Positions 10,977-22,480 of a stretch of DNA of 64,000 nucleotides are shown here, in pieces. The stretch comes from Macrocystis pyrifera (lineage: Eukaryota > Sar > Phaeophyceae > Laminariales > Laminariaceae). The stretch's first letter is position 1, and every line of letters starts with the position of its first letter. The notes below the pieces were generated by a model. The model was not told where the DNA came from. It made no database searches and saw nothing but the letters and a program-made list of their open reading frames with translations. The stretch lies in assembly GCA_031763025.1 (NCBI GenBank), contig JASSKH010000002.1:20971168-21035167 (forward strand), read 5' to 3'. A program made the translations under genes and the position numbers.

Positions 10977-11601
10977 AACAGTTTCGTTGGCTTGTCCCCG
11001 ATGCTTGTGATGTGAATCGCATTTCATTGCTGTTTACTGTTTATTGCAGGTACTCTGTTGCTGACTTGCGTTGACTACCTGCATATGAGCGAGTGCAAGC
11101 AGTACTTCAAACAAGTATAAGTTCTGGTTAGAGGTAAGTGCATATGCGTACCAGGTACCAGGTAGGTATCATGATGGTTGCGAAGATACGCACGGAGGTG
11201 CCGGGTAGATATAACGGTTTAATGTGAAGGACACGGTTGGAATGCTCGTTAGATATCATACTGCTGTACACCTGAAGAGTAGCATGACGGTTGAGAATAT
11301 ACGGACGGCGGTACCGGGTAGAAACAATGGTTTAAAGAGAAAAACACGATTCGAATGATCGTTAGATATTATACTGCTGTGCAATTCATACTACTGTAAA
11401 CAATTAACGTTCCAAACACACAAAGAGGAACAAGCCCGACTACTGACCATTCCCACTCCAGTCGCGGGAGGAACTACACGAAAGTATTAGTACGGGAGAC
11501 CATAGGAAATAGGACCAAATATTGTTCGTAAAAATGAGTAAATACAAAAGGTTTTTGTGTGTACCGTAGGTCCTATTAACTATGCCCCCCCGTAATAGTA
11601 G
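10977..11601. other. Non-coding segment within the inserted block
   Basis: Contains a short internal direct repeat (GGTACCGGGTAGA..GGTTTAA near 11,200-11,220 and 11,310-11,330) and two ATACTGCTGT words (11,268 and 11,381). No open frame of note. Confidence 0.35.
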
Positions 11602-12620
11602 TATTACCTAGGGTATCTAGAAGCAAAATTAAAAACTTGTCCCATCGGAAAAAATCACAAAAAACGGTACACGAGTGATTTTTTGCCAGTTTATGGTACA
11701 AATCATGAGCACCAGCAAATCAGGATACACCAAACCCAAATTAGATGACGTTTTCTGTCAAAGGAATACCATTTTCTGGTGAAAAGTCCATGTCCGTCCA
11801 AATCATAAAATAACAAAAAAACGGTACACCAGTTTCATTTTGCCAGTTTACGGTACGCAAAAATATAATGAGGTGATCAGGGCACACCAAAACCCAAGTT
11901 AGATGACCTTTTATGTTAAGGTACACCGTTTTCTGGTAAAAAAGCAATGCATGGTGAATTTTATAATTACGAACAAAACCCCGATCAAGCGCCTTCTTGT
12001 ACTCGTATTCATACGAACGTCACCAGGTCAAGCGTAGCTTATATTTCTGAAGAAATAGTATTTCGCTTCGTTTCGTCCGTGTACTCGAAGCACAGCTCCG
12101 CCGGCGAGCCCGGCGCCGTCGCGGATGTCAGCGGGTGCTGGCGGGTGGAGGGGGGGTTGCATGGAGCGCGGTCGCCGTTTTCGTGGCTAAGCGTCGCGTG
12201 TGCCTCGAGACATGTGGGAAGCACAAATGGGCTCTGTCTGGCCTGCTTGTGAGGCTCCGTTTATACCATGTACGAGTTTATAAGGATCATTTCTATATGC
12301 AAAACAATGTTCAAGCGGTGCTTATTTTTGCGACCAAACTAAAGTTGACAACCAGAGCGACGCCGTCTGAGCACCAACTTTGTCGAGCTGGCAAACAAGG
12401 GCCACGGTGAGCACCGGGCTTCACGCGAGGTCGGCGACGTGGCTCACTGTGGTAGAGAGGGAAGAAACCGTTACCCGGACCGAATCGGTGGTATGGTCGC
12501 GCGACGGGCGGGCGGCGAACGTGGCTGAGAAAGCTCTGCTGTGCGATTTTTTTCTTTCAGACCGGTGCAAGGTGTTCCAATCAGGCAGAAAATTAATACA
12601 TGAGAGGGGACGGGGATTTT
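11602..12620 (+). repeat. ~1-kb dispersed repeat, copy A
   Basis: Direct partner of 15,120-16,015 at roughly 85-90% by eye. Shared marks are ACAAAAAACGGTACAC, GAGCCCGGCGCCGTCGCGG, the ACCGGTGCAAGGTGTTCCAATCAG block and GAGAGGGGACGGGGAT. Copy A contains an internal duplication of the ACGGTACAC...TTAGATGAC unit (11,660-11,780 and 11,818-11,930). The two copies could be LTRs of one element or independent insertions. TG...CA ends were not found. Confidence 0.7.
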
Positions 12621-12639
12621 GTTGCGATTGGCCAAGAGG

Positions 12640-14797
12640 CCGAAATCACCCCGAAATTCGAATCGCGCTCCTCACTGGACTGTCAAGTTTGGTGAACGAG
12701 CGGCACCTTCCGCGCGGCGCCAACAAATCATCATGAGCAGAGCAGTAGCGGCACAGCAGCAGCAGCAGACCAGGCTGTCAGAGCTTTCCGTGTCAGGCTC
12801 CAGACGCCGAAGAGGAGGAGCAGTGTCAGGAGAAGTACCAACAGCCCTCCAATATCAGCACCCGCAAAGCAGCCGACTTCAAGGGAAGGCCGTGCCACTG
12901 TTAATACTGTAGACAGAAACACCAGCACCATCAACAGCAAGCAGCAAGCAGCAGAAGCAACAACAACCTCCACACCAGCAGCAGCAACAGCAGAGGCAAT
13001 ATCAACAGACCAGGCAGCCGCAGCAGCAGCAGCAGCAGCAGCAGCAGCTGACCCTGCAGCTTGAGCTCTCCCACGAGACCAGGCTCAGGGTCTACGGGGG
13101 CAATGGCTTGAAGCCGCCCATTCTGTTGTACTCACAGGCGAAGTGCGGGTTGTATTACTCTGTTTTTATTATACGCGCTTGATCTAGAGCACAGCACAAC
13201 TACCAACTTAGCAATGTTATGACGGTGGTCAAGAGCAGACTTGCCTGTTTCGTCAAAACTAGTGACGTAGTTTGTTTTTTCTTAAAGACTCGACGTCGCC
13301 TCGACCGGCCGTCCGTCGTCCGTCTCGCTTGTTGAACCCATCCCCAGATGACTTTTGTGCTGACCGCCCAATGCTTCAGGGGGCTTCTTATTGCGCCTCT
13401 CACATTCAGGGCTACCGCCGGTATCTCTGCACCCTCTTCGTCATTTCCATCAACAAGAAGATAGCTGGCCAACTGCAAAGCTATGTTTCTGTGTTTGCGA
13501 AACGCGCATGGCTCCCGATCATGAAAGTCGCCGCGGGGTCGTCACGGGGGTGATGCATCGAACACCGTCCAAGAGTTTAAGCACTGCTGTGGCCACACCT
13601 CGAATATTTCCTCCCAACCTCTCAATGCGGGATTCATTGGCGTCATCCATGGTCGCGGCCGGGACGGTAGGGGCAGGGGTACAGGTACGAGTCCGCGTAT
13701 TGCGGGTGGATATCGCCAGGGGGGGCGTGGGCGGAGGGAATGGCGGTCGTACACGGATCCGGAGGTTGCCAGGAGTGCGCACATCGCAAGGGTCGAATGT
13801 CTCAGATTGACCCTGGATCCACATTTGGACGAGCAACGGCGTATCGTGCCTGCTAACCCTGGCCCAGGGACGGAAAGCATATTCGTCGAAACGCAGACGA
13901 GCATAGATTTCTCTCCTTGCAAGTTCCCTTTGGTTCGCGGGTCGAACGAGGACATTAAATATGGCTGGGTTGGTCGAAGAAGTGATCGTCTTTAGTTGCC
14001 ACTGACGTTGAATATGCGCTCACGTGCAGGATTTGGTGTAGCGCTGGCTGCTGCTGAAGATACGTTTTGCGATTGAAACCGTCTTCTTCTTAACACAGGT
14101 CGTGGCGTTTTCCGGGTATTGTAATATGTTTTCTTGGAGGCGGCCAAGGGCGACGTAGGCTCTGCGTTGGGTGTGAAATGAACTTCATTATACCACGAGA
14201 CGACTCTCATGCACCCATGTTCAACATAGTAGTATGTTATACGAGATACCACTTCCATCGGTCACGTTGCGGTGAGTATCTCAGGTGTGATCGTTCTGTG
14301 TCGTCAGAGATAAAATTCTAGAGCAGCAGCTAGCTGCAGTAGCAATACAAAATATATTTTCTAGATTTTTTTGTTGCCTATCTTCGTCACGACACCCCCA
14401 CAACCCTTCACCTGCAAGAAATATACCGGTGCTGCCAGACTACCCGGAAATTACCAGGTAATCCAACGTGGAAAACCGTTTGGCAATCGGATTTTTTCTC
14501 GAACAGATACGCACTATTACTTGAAGTTGACTTTTAACGTTGCAACAAAGTCTTGCCCTCTACCAGAACACAGGTAGAGGAGCCCACTGTAGGAGTAATG
14601 ACAGGAAAATACCAAATTTGATAGCGGCTATACTGAAGTCAGTATAAAACGTACCTTTCACGAATAAGAAATAGGGACTTGACCAGCATTCCTTTTCCCC
14701 ACTATAAATAAGTGTTTTTGAATTGTAGCTCGCCCGAGAAAAACGCTTTTATATTTTTCTATATATATTTCTTGACCCCTACCCATGGTCCCTGAGC
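12640..14797 (-). mobile_element. Mutator-like element, copy 1 (partial)
   Basis: Homologous in inverted orientation to parts of the 29,268-33,798 element. Its right end (14,797) carries the same terminal sequence GCTCAGGGACCATGGGTAGG. The body matches 29,320-30,725, then 32,935-33,660, so this copy lacks the 2.2 kb in between. The left end at about 12,640 has lost the other terminal inverted repeat and runs into the 11.6-12.6-kb repeat. The conserved protein frame of the family lies at 13,519-14,021. Confidence 0.65.
13519..14021 (-). CDS. Conserved uncharacterised protein of the Mutator-like family, copy 1
   Basis: An open frame of about 167 codons between a TGA (near 14,022) and its stop at 13,519. 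It is read as coding because it agrees with copy 2 (29,860-30,586, opposite orientation) at protein level. Both share RELARR, LRF-EY-FRPWARVSRHD-PLLVQ, PLAIS-RN-RT, APAPTV-AATMD-ANESR, IRGVATAVL, and the terminal CITP-TTPRRLS followed by a stop at the same place. Many differences are synonymous or conservative (V/I, L/M, R/Q). I do not recognise the family and see no catalytic motif. The usual start lies upstream of the TGA, so this copy is probably truncated at the N terminus. Confidence 0.5.
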
Positions 14798-14937
14798 CCT
14801 TTTGTGCGTGCTCATACGAATAGCCAAGCGTAGCTTGTATTTCTGAACAAATACCTCACGAATTAGAACAATACCAAAAAAGGACGAGCCCAGAGAAAAC
14901 GTCAAGAATTGGCAAAAAAACAAGAACGAAAAAAAAT

Positions 14938-15080
14938 GCAGCATCTTCAAACAAGTAAAATTCTACCTAACAAATATCTATGTCGCGAGTCCCGAGAGAA
15001 TTTCCATACCTCCGTCCAACCTTTTATTAAATGGCAACACCTAGGGAACAGCAGGGCAACCCTTGTCCTGCTCTACAATT
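14938..15080 (+). repeat. 140-bp direct repeat, copy B
   Basis: Partner of 10,395-10,535, joined here directly to the ~0.9-kb repeat that starts near 15,120. It shows the arrangement without the ~1-kb interruption present in copy A. Confidence 0.75.
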
Positions 15081-15119
15081 TCATACTAACTAATTAGCGT
15101 TCAAGGGCCGCTGAATTCC

Positions 15120-16015
15120 CCAGGTTTACCTAGGCTTATTAAGAAACAAAATTAATTTCTTGTCCCAGCGGACAAAATGACAAAAAACGGTACACCAGTA
15201 CAGTTTTTTCCTGTTTGCGGTACAAAAATTCAAACCGGGAAATCAGAGTACACCAAACTCGAGTTAGATGACGATTTCTGTGAAGGTATACCGTGTTCTG
15301 GCAAACAAGCAGTGTCCCGGTATAGCTTATAATTACAAATAACAACCGCGTTCGTGTGAAGGCAAGCGCCTTCTTGTACTCGTATTCATACTAACAAACC
15401 AGGTACGAGTCAAACGTAGCTCATATTTCTGGAGACGTTTTATTTCGTTTCATGCGCGTGCGTGTACTCAGAGCACGGCACCACGGGCGAGCCCGGCGCC
15501 GTCGCGGGTGTCAGCGCGTGCTGGCGGGTAGAGGGGGGGGTTGCAAGGAGCGTCGTCGCTGTTTTCGTGGCTAGGCGTCGCGTGTGCCTCGTGACACGTG
15601 GGAAGCACGAATGGGCTCTGCCTGGCTTCTTTGTGAGCCTCTGCTCGTACTATATACGATATAAGAGGGTCGCTATGATATGCAAAATAATATTCAAGCG
15701 GTGCTTATTTTTGCGACCAGACCAAAGTTCAAACAGAGAGCGATGCAGTCTGAGCACCAACTTTGTCGAGCTGGCGAACAATGGCCACGGTGAGCACCGG
15801 GCTTCACGCGAGGCGGGCGACAGGGCTCACTGTGGCAGAGAGGGAGGAAAGCTTTACCAGGACCGAATCAGTGGTGAGGTGGTCGCGAGACGGCGGGCGG
15901 CGTACCACGCTGAGAGAGAAGCTCTGCTGTTCGTTTTTTCTTCTTTTTGACCGGTGCAAGGTGTTCCAATCAGGCCGAAAAATATTACATGAGAGGGGAC
16001 GGGGATATTTTTTCC
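15120..16015 (+). repeat. ~0.9-kb dispersed repeat, copy B
   Basis: Direct partner of 11,602-12,620, without the internal duplication of that copy. A frame of 162 codons (15,462-15,950) runs through it, but the homologous region of copy A shifts frame, so coding is not supported. Confidence 0.7.
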
Positions 16016-17090
16016 TTCCGGGCTTTTTCGTACTTGTTCATACAAACAACTGCACGCGGATCCCAGTGAGATTCCGCACATAGCAAACGGGACGTCGCCG
16101 CAGCAGGAGCTTCAACGTTGATCTTTTGTAACCAATCAAAGTATGTCGGTCTATTCAAGCTTTCTAAACGATGAGCGAGCCAAAGTGCAGATGGGCAACG
16201 GCATTGCGCAGAACAAATTACGGATTGAAATAGCTGAGTCCGCGCCGCCTCTGCCTGAGATCGATATCCATTGGTCGTAAAACAGCCAAATTACAACAGA
16301 GTACGCATCCGACTATCGGTAGATTGGAATCATCAACCGTGTGTTATGATACTGTCTTGCCAGTCGATCACATTATTTCGTCATTTTATTTGTGTTCTAC
16401 TCATTAAGTAGCATTATAGTAGCGGTAGAGTTGTCTCCACAAAGGTTTTTTTCAGTAGATATACCCAGTCACAGCAGTGCATCATAATCTGCTGTTTGTT
16501 GGTGTAAGTAGTAGTTGTATCGAGCGCGATCATACAACTAATTATTGTACCAGGTATTATTAGTACGTACCATCTGTCGTATTTTCCACTCCTCTACTGC
16601 TGCTGATTATACTAGGCAATACATCAACGCGATGAGCAGCACGCATTGACCCACAACGCGGACACCCGCATCGGTACATAACGCAGCATGTGGTCCCGAC
16701 AAAGCATAGTGGAAAACAGCAGTTGAGACAAACTAACGCGCCCAGGATACCCGAATTTACGTATTATCATGCACCGTGACGGACTGCATGCCAAATAAAT
16801 GGTCTGTTGATGATGCTGTTGTAACGCTCGAAAACTTAGGCGATACTCGTAGCTTATCTGCATATGTTTTCAACATAAAACGACCTAATACCAGTAACAA
16901 CTATTAATAGGTAACAGAGTGTCTGCGCGTAGAATGTTTATGTATCAGGGATTTCCGTAGGAAAGATAATCATGAACGGAGGCCTTCCGGCATGCGCGTA
17001 AATCGGAGACGAAAAATAGCTAAATATTGGATTCTTCTGTTGGGAAAAAAAAAACACTTCCGCAGCAGCGGCAGCACTTTTGCAGGACCA
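16016..17090. other. No supported feature
   Basis: AT-rich non-coding sequence. Only short frames (longest about 80 codons) and scattered TACTGCTG words are present. No repeat partner within the window was noticed. Confidence 0.35.
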
Positions 17091-17099
17091 AACGAGTCG

Positions 17100-17156
17100 A
17101 ACAGAAGTCGTTCAAGCCGCAGCAGTAGTAGTACCTACCTGCAGCAGCACCAGCAA

Positions 17157-17197
<41 letters not shown>

Positions 17198-17240
17198 GCA
17201 GAAGCACAGCAGCAGCAGCAAGCTGCTGCAGGAGCAGTAA
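17100..17240 (+). repeat. CAG/AGC trinucleotide repeat tract
   Basis: Interrupted (CAG)n of about 100 bp, densest at 17,160-17,200. All reading frames are open through it, producing spurious Gln-, Ser- and Ala-rich frames on both strands to about 17,850. CAG-type words stay enriched to about 17,700. Confidence 0.85.
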
Positions 17241-18290
17241 GCAGCAGCAAGCACCAACAGGCAGAAGTGCAATCTGTCTTGAGCTCCTCGACACTTGTTG
17301 TGCTAGTAACGCAGCCACAACGAAAAGATCGCCCTCCTCTGTTGTCCTCTCTGCCCAAAAATGGATCGTAGCGGCGGAAGTTCAGGAGCGTGGCGGCAAG
17401 GGTACACGCGCTCGGAGCAGCAGCCGCCGCAAGCAGTAGTAGCGCCTGCAACAGCACTTGCAAGCTGCCCATGCTTGAGGCGGCTCTCTTGCTTGCCGCA
17501 GCAGCGTTTGCTTGCAACAGAGCTTGCTCTTGCAGTCGCGGTCATTGCTTAGAGCAGCGCTCTTGTTTGCAGCAGCAGGGCCTGCTCACCGCAGTGCTCG
17601 CTGGCCGCAGCGCTTGCAGCAACAACAGCACTGCAGCGAGCAGCACACTTATATGCAGCAGCAGCAGGCAGCAGAGGCATGCAGCACCAGGGCCAGCAAT
17701 TCTTCCCGCAAAACCCCGCCGGTAGCAGACGGTCCGAGGCCTCTCTCGGGGCAAGCTTGGCCAAACCAAAGCGTCCGGAAGGTTTTCGCCGAACAGAGTG
17801 CTGCGGTCGAATCTCGTATCACACAAATATGGCTCTAGTAAAAAATTCTATCCAAAAATGTGTAACTTCGTCATTTTTATGCAAATTTGAGTAGGCTTTT
17901 TGATTAGTCGGCGGTAACGGGGGAGTAGATAAGGAAAATTCGTAATATTTTTTCTTTTGCGCAGACACTCTAATGATGTACACAATTTATTTATTATTGT
18001 ACTTACCTTTCACAATCCACATAACTTGTAGAGTTTAGGAAATCATATATAGTTTCGGGAACACCGATGCCTGATTTAGGTGCCACCTCGAGCTATATCG
18101 AATAAAAGCTAGGCATCAAAGCAGCAGCAGCAATAACAGCAGCAGCTCATCCCCGGAAGAATCACTCACATTAGAACCATACCATACTAAAACTCACCAA
18201 CACTCAATCAGTATATAAATATTTGTAAAATGAAAAGGTTTCGAAACGTTGCAACATCATATCATTCTCCCTTGTTCGGGTTATATGTTT
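17241..18290. other. CAG-rich to AT-rich non-coding sequence
   Basis: No recognised domain. Overlapping frames at 17,300-17,850 on both strands are composition artefacts of AGC/GCA-rich DNA. From 17,880 to 18,290 the sequence is AT-rich and without frames. Confidence 0.3.
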
Positions 18291-18606
18291 ACGTATATTT
18301 GTCAAATTTTCGTACTTTTGCCAACTTTTCTCTTCGCACGAGCACTTTTAGGCAAAACAGTAAGTACACCGACACGGGAAGCCCTGCCGGACACATTGGT
18401 GTAGGTCTCGGCGCTATCCGTGCACTCTGTAGCGCGTGGCAGGATATGTATACGTATATTTGTCAAATTTTCGTACTTTTGCCAACTTTTCTCTTCGCAC
18501 GAACACTTTTAGGCAAAACAGTAAGTACACGGACACGGGAAGCCCTGCCGGACACATTGGTGTAGATCTCGGCGCGATCCGTGCACTCTGAAGCGCGTGG
18601 CAGGCG
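18291..18606 (+). repeat. Tandem duplication, two copies of 161 bp
   Basis: Copies start at ACGTATATTTGTCAAATTTT at 18,291 and 18,452. Each carries CTTCGCACGA, AGTAAGTACAC and GCCCTGCCGGACACATTGG, and ends GCGCGTGGCAGG. Only a few substitutions separate them. An AAACAG|GTAAGT-like word (AAACAGTAAGTAC) recurs in both but lacks a convincing exon. Confidence 0.85.
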
Positions 18607-19870
18607 CCCAAAGTTTTTTTTTCCGGCGGGAGTGGATAAGACGATTTCCCTGGTTTCAGTACGAGAGACCTTATTTTGTACGTACGTATCGATACATGCT
18701 GTCTGTTTTCTCCCCCAGGCTCTCATGACCTGTGAGCACACAGATCAGGCACATACCAGGTACACAACAGACAACATACACAGATCCCATCGTTCCAACG
18801 CTGCCGCCCACACGCCGTGCGTGTTCGACACACACATATGCGCAGTGTTGCTGTGGTTGGTTGTGTTTGTCGGAGCCTGCCGTCCGCATTCCATCGTCTG
18901 CCATATATTTTTTTATCGGTATGTACCCAGGATGAAGTATAATATCCCTATGCATTCTTTTTAGGTTGTTGCGCGGACAGCACGGACCACCGCCTAGAGA
19001 ACAATGCCCACAGCAGTGCACAGAGCGTGCTTACCGCCAGCTTCCCACAGCACCACAACCCTGCTGCCCAGCAGCAGCAGTGGGCACACCTTGCGCGTAC
19101 GGATGATCATACTGCGGCTATCAAAGTTGATTTATCGGAGATTTCGATCGATCACTTATGACCACGCCACGACCACACCACCTACCTGGTCCAGCATCAT
19201 CATCACCTACCTCTCTCCCCCGCTTCTTTTGCTTATTGCTGTGTGTGATCCAACATTGCCACTGCTCCGGCTGTGCTCAGCACAGTGCACCAACAGCAGC
19301 AGCAGGCAGGGTACTATGCGCATGTGGAAGATCCGCGCTGTACCTTCAGTAGTAACAGTGTTCATTGTTGTTGTCATCGGCACATTGGCCCCCTATGCAC
19401 GTACCTTCCGCAATGTGTGACCGGCATTTTTTGCTCGGTACCGATTATCCCCGGATCGATATATTCGTCGACTCGAGTACAACAAAAACAAATCGTTCGG
19501 ACTACTGTAAAACACTGCTGTACAACAATTAGTACAGCAGCGTTCGTACGAAACATGCTTTACAGCAGTAGTTCTGATTGCTGTGTGTCCTACACACTGC
19601 TGACCGATAGATCCTAGAGCCAGCTGAAAGGGGATAAGTACACGTACGTTCCTCACGTGGCATTTTACAGCAGTACTGCTCTATACGCAGTCGTACCTGT
19701 ACAACCTACTCTACAGCAGGACTAACTGGTCGTAGGAGATCGTGCAATGTGTTTCAGATTGCGGAAAAAACACGACGTGCCAGTTGTACGAGCATACTGC
19801 GCTCGATAAAATTTTCGTTTCCGAGGTTCGACTCGCACCATCCGCGAGAAACGTCGTCCTCCAGGCGTTA
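18607..19870. other. No supported gene
   Basis: Short antisense frame pairs only. Several palindromic TACAGCAGTA/TACTGCTGTA words lie at 19,500-19,720. Confidence 0.3.
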
Positions 19871-21874
19871 CTAACGCTGGCGCGCTTCCTCGTCCAGGTC
19901 GTGCACTTTCTTCACGGTTAGGGTGGGCTTCAGGGCCATGTCCCCGCGGAGCGTCGGGGGTAACGCCGCCCATTGAGCCGGTGTTATCGCTGCCGAGTAG
20001 ACGACGGGAACAGGGCCGGCAAGTGTCGCGGATGAGTAGTCCGTGGTCTGCTCAGCAGAACCTGAAGGAGTCGGGAGAGCCCGGTCGGCAGGCCGATTAA
20101 CGGACTCCGCCGGCGTGTCGTCGCCGGATCTTTCATAGTCGATCTCGGCGTCCATTGGGTAAGGCAGAGTCCTAGCCCAATTGAAAGAGGAGTCGTTGTC
20201 TGGAAAGTCAAAGAGCGAAAGGAGAGGCGCAGCCGCTGGCACAGGTGAGGAAAACGTACGAGGTACGGGGAAACAATCAGTGGGTGATGACGAAGTTGCA
20301 TCATGACTGATTGAGCGGGGAAAGCTGTCCCGGGATAGAACAACTGCAGCAGTACTATGATCAAGTGAGAATGCAACGGTTGGGCGTCCTGTACTAGTAG
20401 TAAGTGAAGTTGTGGTCGGTTCAGGGTTGTCCTGAAGCGGATCCAAAATCTCGGCGTGCAGCTGACGGCGGGCGTGCGCTCGAGCTGCACGCCGGATACT
20501 ACGTAGGTCGCGTTGCGTGAGAATGGCCGAATTTTCCATCAATGGTTTGTTATCGGCTACAAATAAAGTGCTGCAGCACGAAGGAGCGTTCTCCGGGGCC
20601 AGGGTACTGCTCGAGAGCGGAGGCAGAGCTTCGTCTGCGTCACTAGTGCTTGAAGGGTCGCGAGTAGGAGCGAAAGGTACTGCTGTACGACCAAAAGTAG
20701 TACATGCGGTCGGTACTGCTGTACTAACAGAGAGAGTACGCGGGTCTGGTACTGCTGTCCGAACAGGAGAGGTAGGAAGACCACCTGGGCGACCAGGCTG
20801 TGAGACCGTTCCAGAGACTCGTCTCGTGAGAGGTCCACGACCACCTCGGTCGTTGCTAGGGGCTATGACAGCGGATCACGAGGTCCGGGCCAAAGTGGCC
20901 GGTTGCCCCGAGTTTGCGGGTAGCGCCCAGGGGGTCTTGGGGGGCTGACAGGGTTCGGAGGAACCAAGTCGTCCGATACGGCAGCAATTGTAACATCACC
21001 GGTCAAGAACCCGAAGGCCGACACGGGCGAGTGGCAACTACTCTGGGTCGCGGTGGTAGCATCGGTGGCCATGGGCCCGAAGGTTGACGCAGGCGAGACG
21101 CTACGGCGCTCTCTAGGGAGCGGGGTATCCGGTTTGAGAGTGCGTGACGGGCAGGCGCGAGCGACGTTCGCTGTTTTCAGGCATCCGAATGTCATGGGTC
21201 ACACGTGGCGGTGCAAGCGACGCCGTCAGGTGGACACCGAGAGTCAGGGCTGCAACAGCAGGCGGGTCTGACCGGGTTGTCGGGGTGGCATCAAGCGTGA
21301 GAGCGGCGGTAGGCTCACACGAAAGAGAGGTCAGTGTGTCGGGTAAGCGTACAGCTGAGAGTGACGATGAACGAGTGCCCAGGCTATGCTGGGGGTTGTG
21401 GGTACTCGTTGGGAAAGCAACCAGATCGAAGAGAGACGAAAGTTGCAACAAACAATCGTCGATAGATGAGCCTACACCACCACACAGGTATGGGGCTATG
21501 TCAGCAAACGGGGCCGGGGAAGAGGTCAGGCTGGGGCGAAACGTGTCCGCAGCAGCGTGAACGCTCGAGGGGGCGGTCACGCCGAGGTCGAGCGAGCCAG
21601 GGGCGGAGGGAGTGTCCAAGGAAGGGGCGTAAAGGTGGGAATTTCGACACGTGTCACAAATTTGATCCAAATACACGAGCAGGTCTGGGGCTACTCCCAA
21701 GTCTGTAGACAGGCAAACTGCTGCAGGTGCCGTACCGCCACCATCGCCACCATCGCGGCCAGTGCCCTCTGGGGCGGGGACCTCGACCGTGTCTACAGGA
21801 AATTCGTGGATGGGTGGGAAGGGATCCGCACCGGCTGTTGGCAGAGGCGGTGGAGAACTCTCTGAAAAACTCAT
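19871..21874 (-). pseudogene. Pro/Ser/Thr-rich protein gene with two frameshifts, unrecognised
   Basis: Read from ATG 21,872-21,874 (MSFSESSPPPLPTAGADPF). The frame runs to about 21,113, shifts near 21,150 into a frame ending at 20,863, then shifts again near 20,865. From there it is open to TAG at 19,871 and includes LMENSAILTQRDLRSIRRAA. The total would be about 660 residues, rich in Pro, Ser, Thr and Ala with few motifs. A basic segment (RSIRRAARAHARRQLHAE) and a charged C terminus (LKPTLTVKKVHDLDEEARQR) stand out. Within 20,675-20,765 three GGTACTGCTGT words are read as repeated (R/S)TAVP. An in-frame upstream ATG at 21,988 would add a hydrophobic stretch. It could be a retroelement gag-like protein or a decayed host gene; introns could replace the frameshifts. 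Confidence 0.4.
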
Positions 21875-21989
21875 GCAAGGAGTACGCAAAAAAACAATCA
21901 GGGAAAGAAGAGAAAAGAAAAAAGCGAGCAACCAGCAATACTCGCCCAAGCTATCGTAGCCTTGGCTCGTGAAAGAGAGCAGGTACACG

Positions 21990-22480
21990 CGATCTAGGTT
22001 TACGTGCCTTCGACGCCATGTTTGGTATACCGTTGTACGGGCAGATTACCGGATAATAAAGGGGACAGTATGGGGCAGGCCCGACTACCGTAATGCAGGT
22101 CGAACTAGACGCATGTAGTCACTCACAGAGATTGATATATTATCTTGATGATTCCCACTTTCCTGGCTGTCAGAGAGTTCTGAGAGCAGGGGGGGTTAAT
22201 ATATATATTACAAGGTTCCCCTTCGGGATGTGGGTGGCATGGAATATGGGGGGTGTCGCAAGTTGAGAAGGGAGACGCAGGTAAAACCCTTGCACCTCTG
22301 GTTTCAGTAAAAATGATCTCGGAGCAAAATGAGTCATGGGTTGCAGTAGTACTGTAATATTTCTAAAAGCGAAGAATAGTAGTCTAGTCTTCGATGCTCT
22401 CGCATGTCTTGGCGCATAGGAGGCATGGACTACTGTATTGCTCAAAGGAAAGCGTAGCACTCAGAAGGAGATTGACGGGA
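21990..22480. other. No supported feature
   Basis: AT-rich spacer between the Pro/Ser/Thr-rich gene and the satellite, with frames below 100 codons. Confidence 0.3.

Noticed and set aside
11602..16015. LTR retrotransposon with the two ~0.9-kb direct repeats as LTRs
   Set aside because: No TG...CA ends, no primer site or purine tract, and the sequence between them is a partial inverted Mutator-like copy; independent repeats fit as well.
17020..17850. Several overlapping frames over 100 codons on both strands
   Set aside because: All pass through AGC/GCA-rich low-complexity DNA, where every frame lacks stops.
19760..19850. Possible tRNA gene (GAGGTTCGACTCGCAC resembles a T arm)
   Set aside because: No acceptor stem pairing, no proper D arm and no plausible anticodon stem; only the box-B-like word is present.
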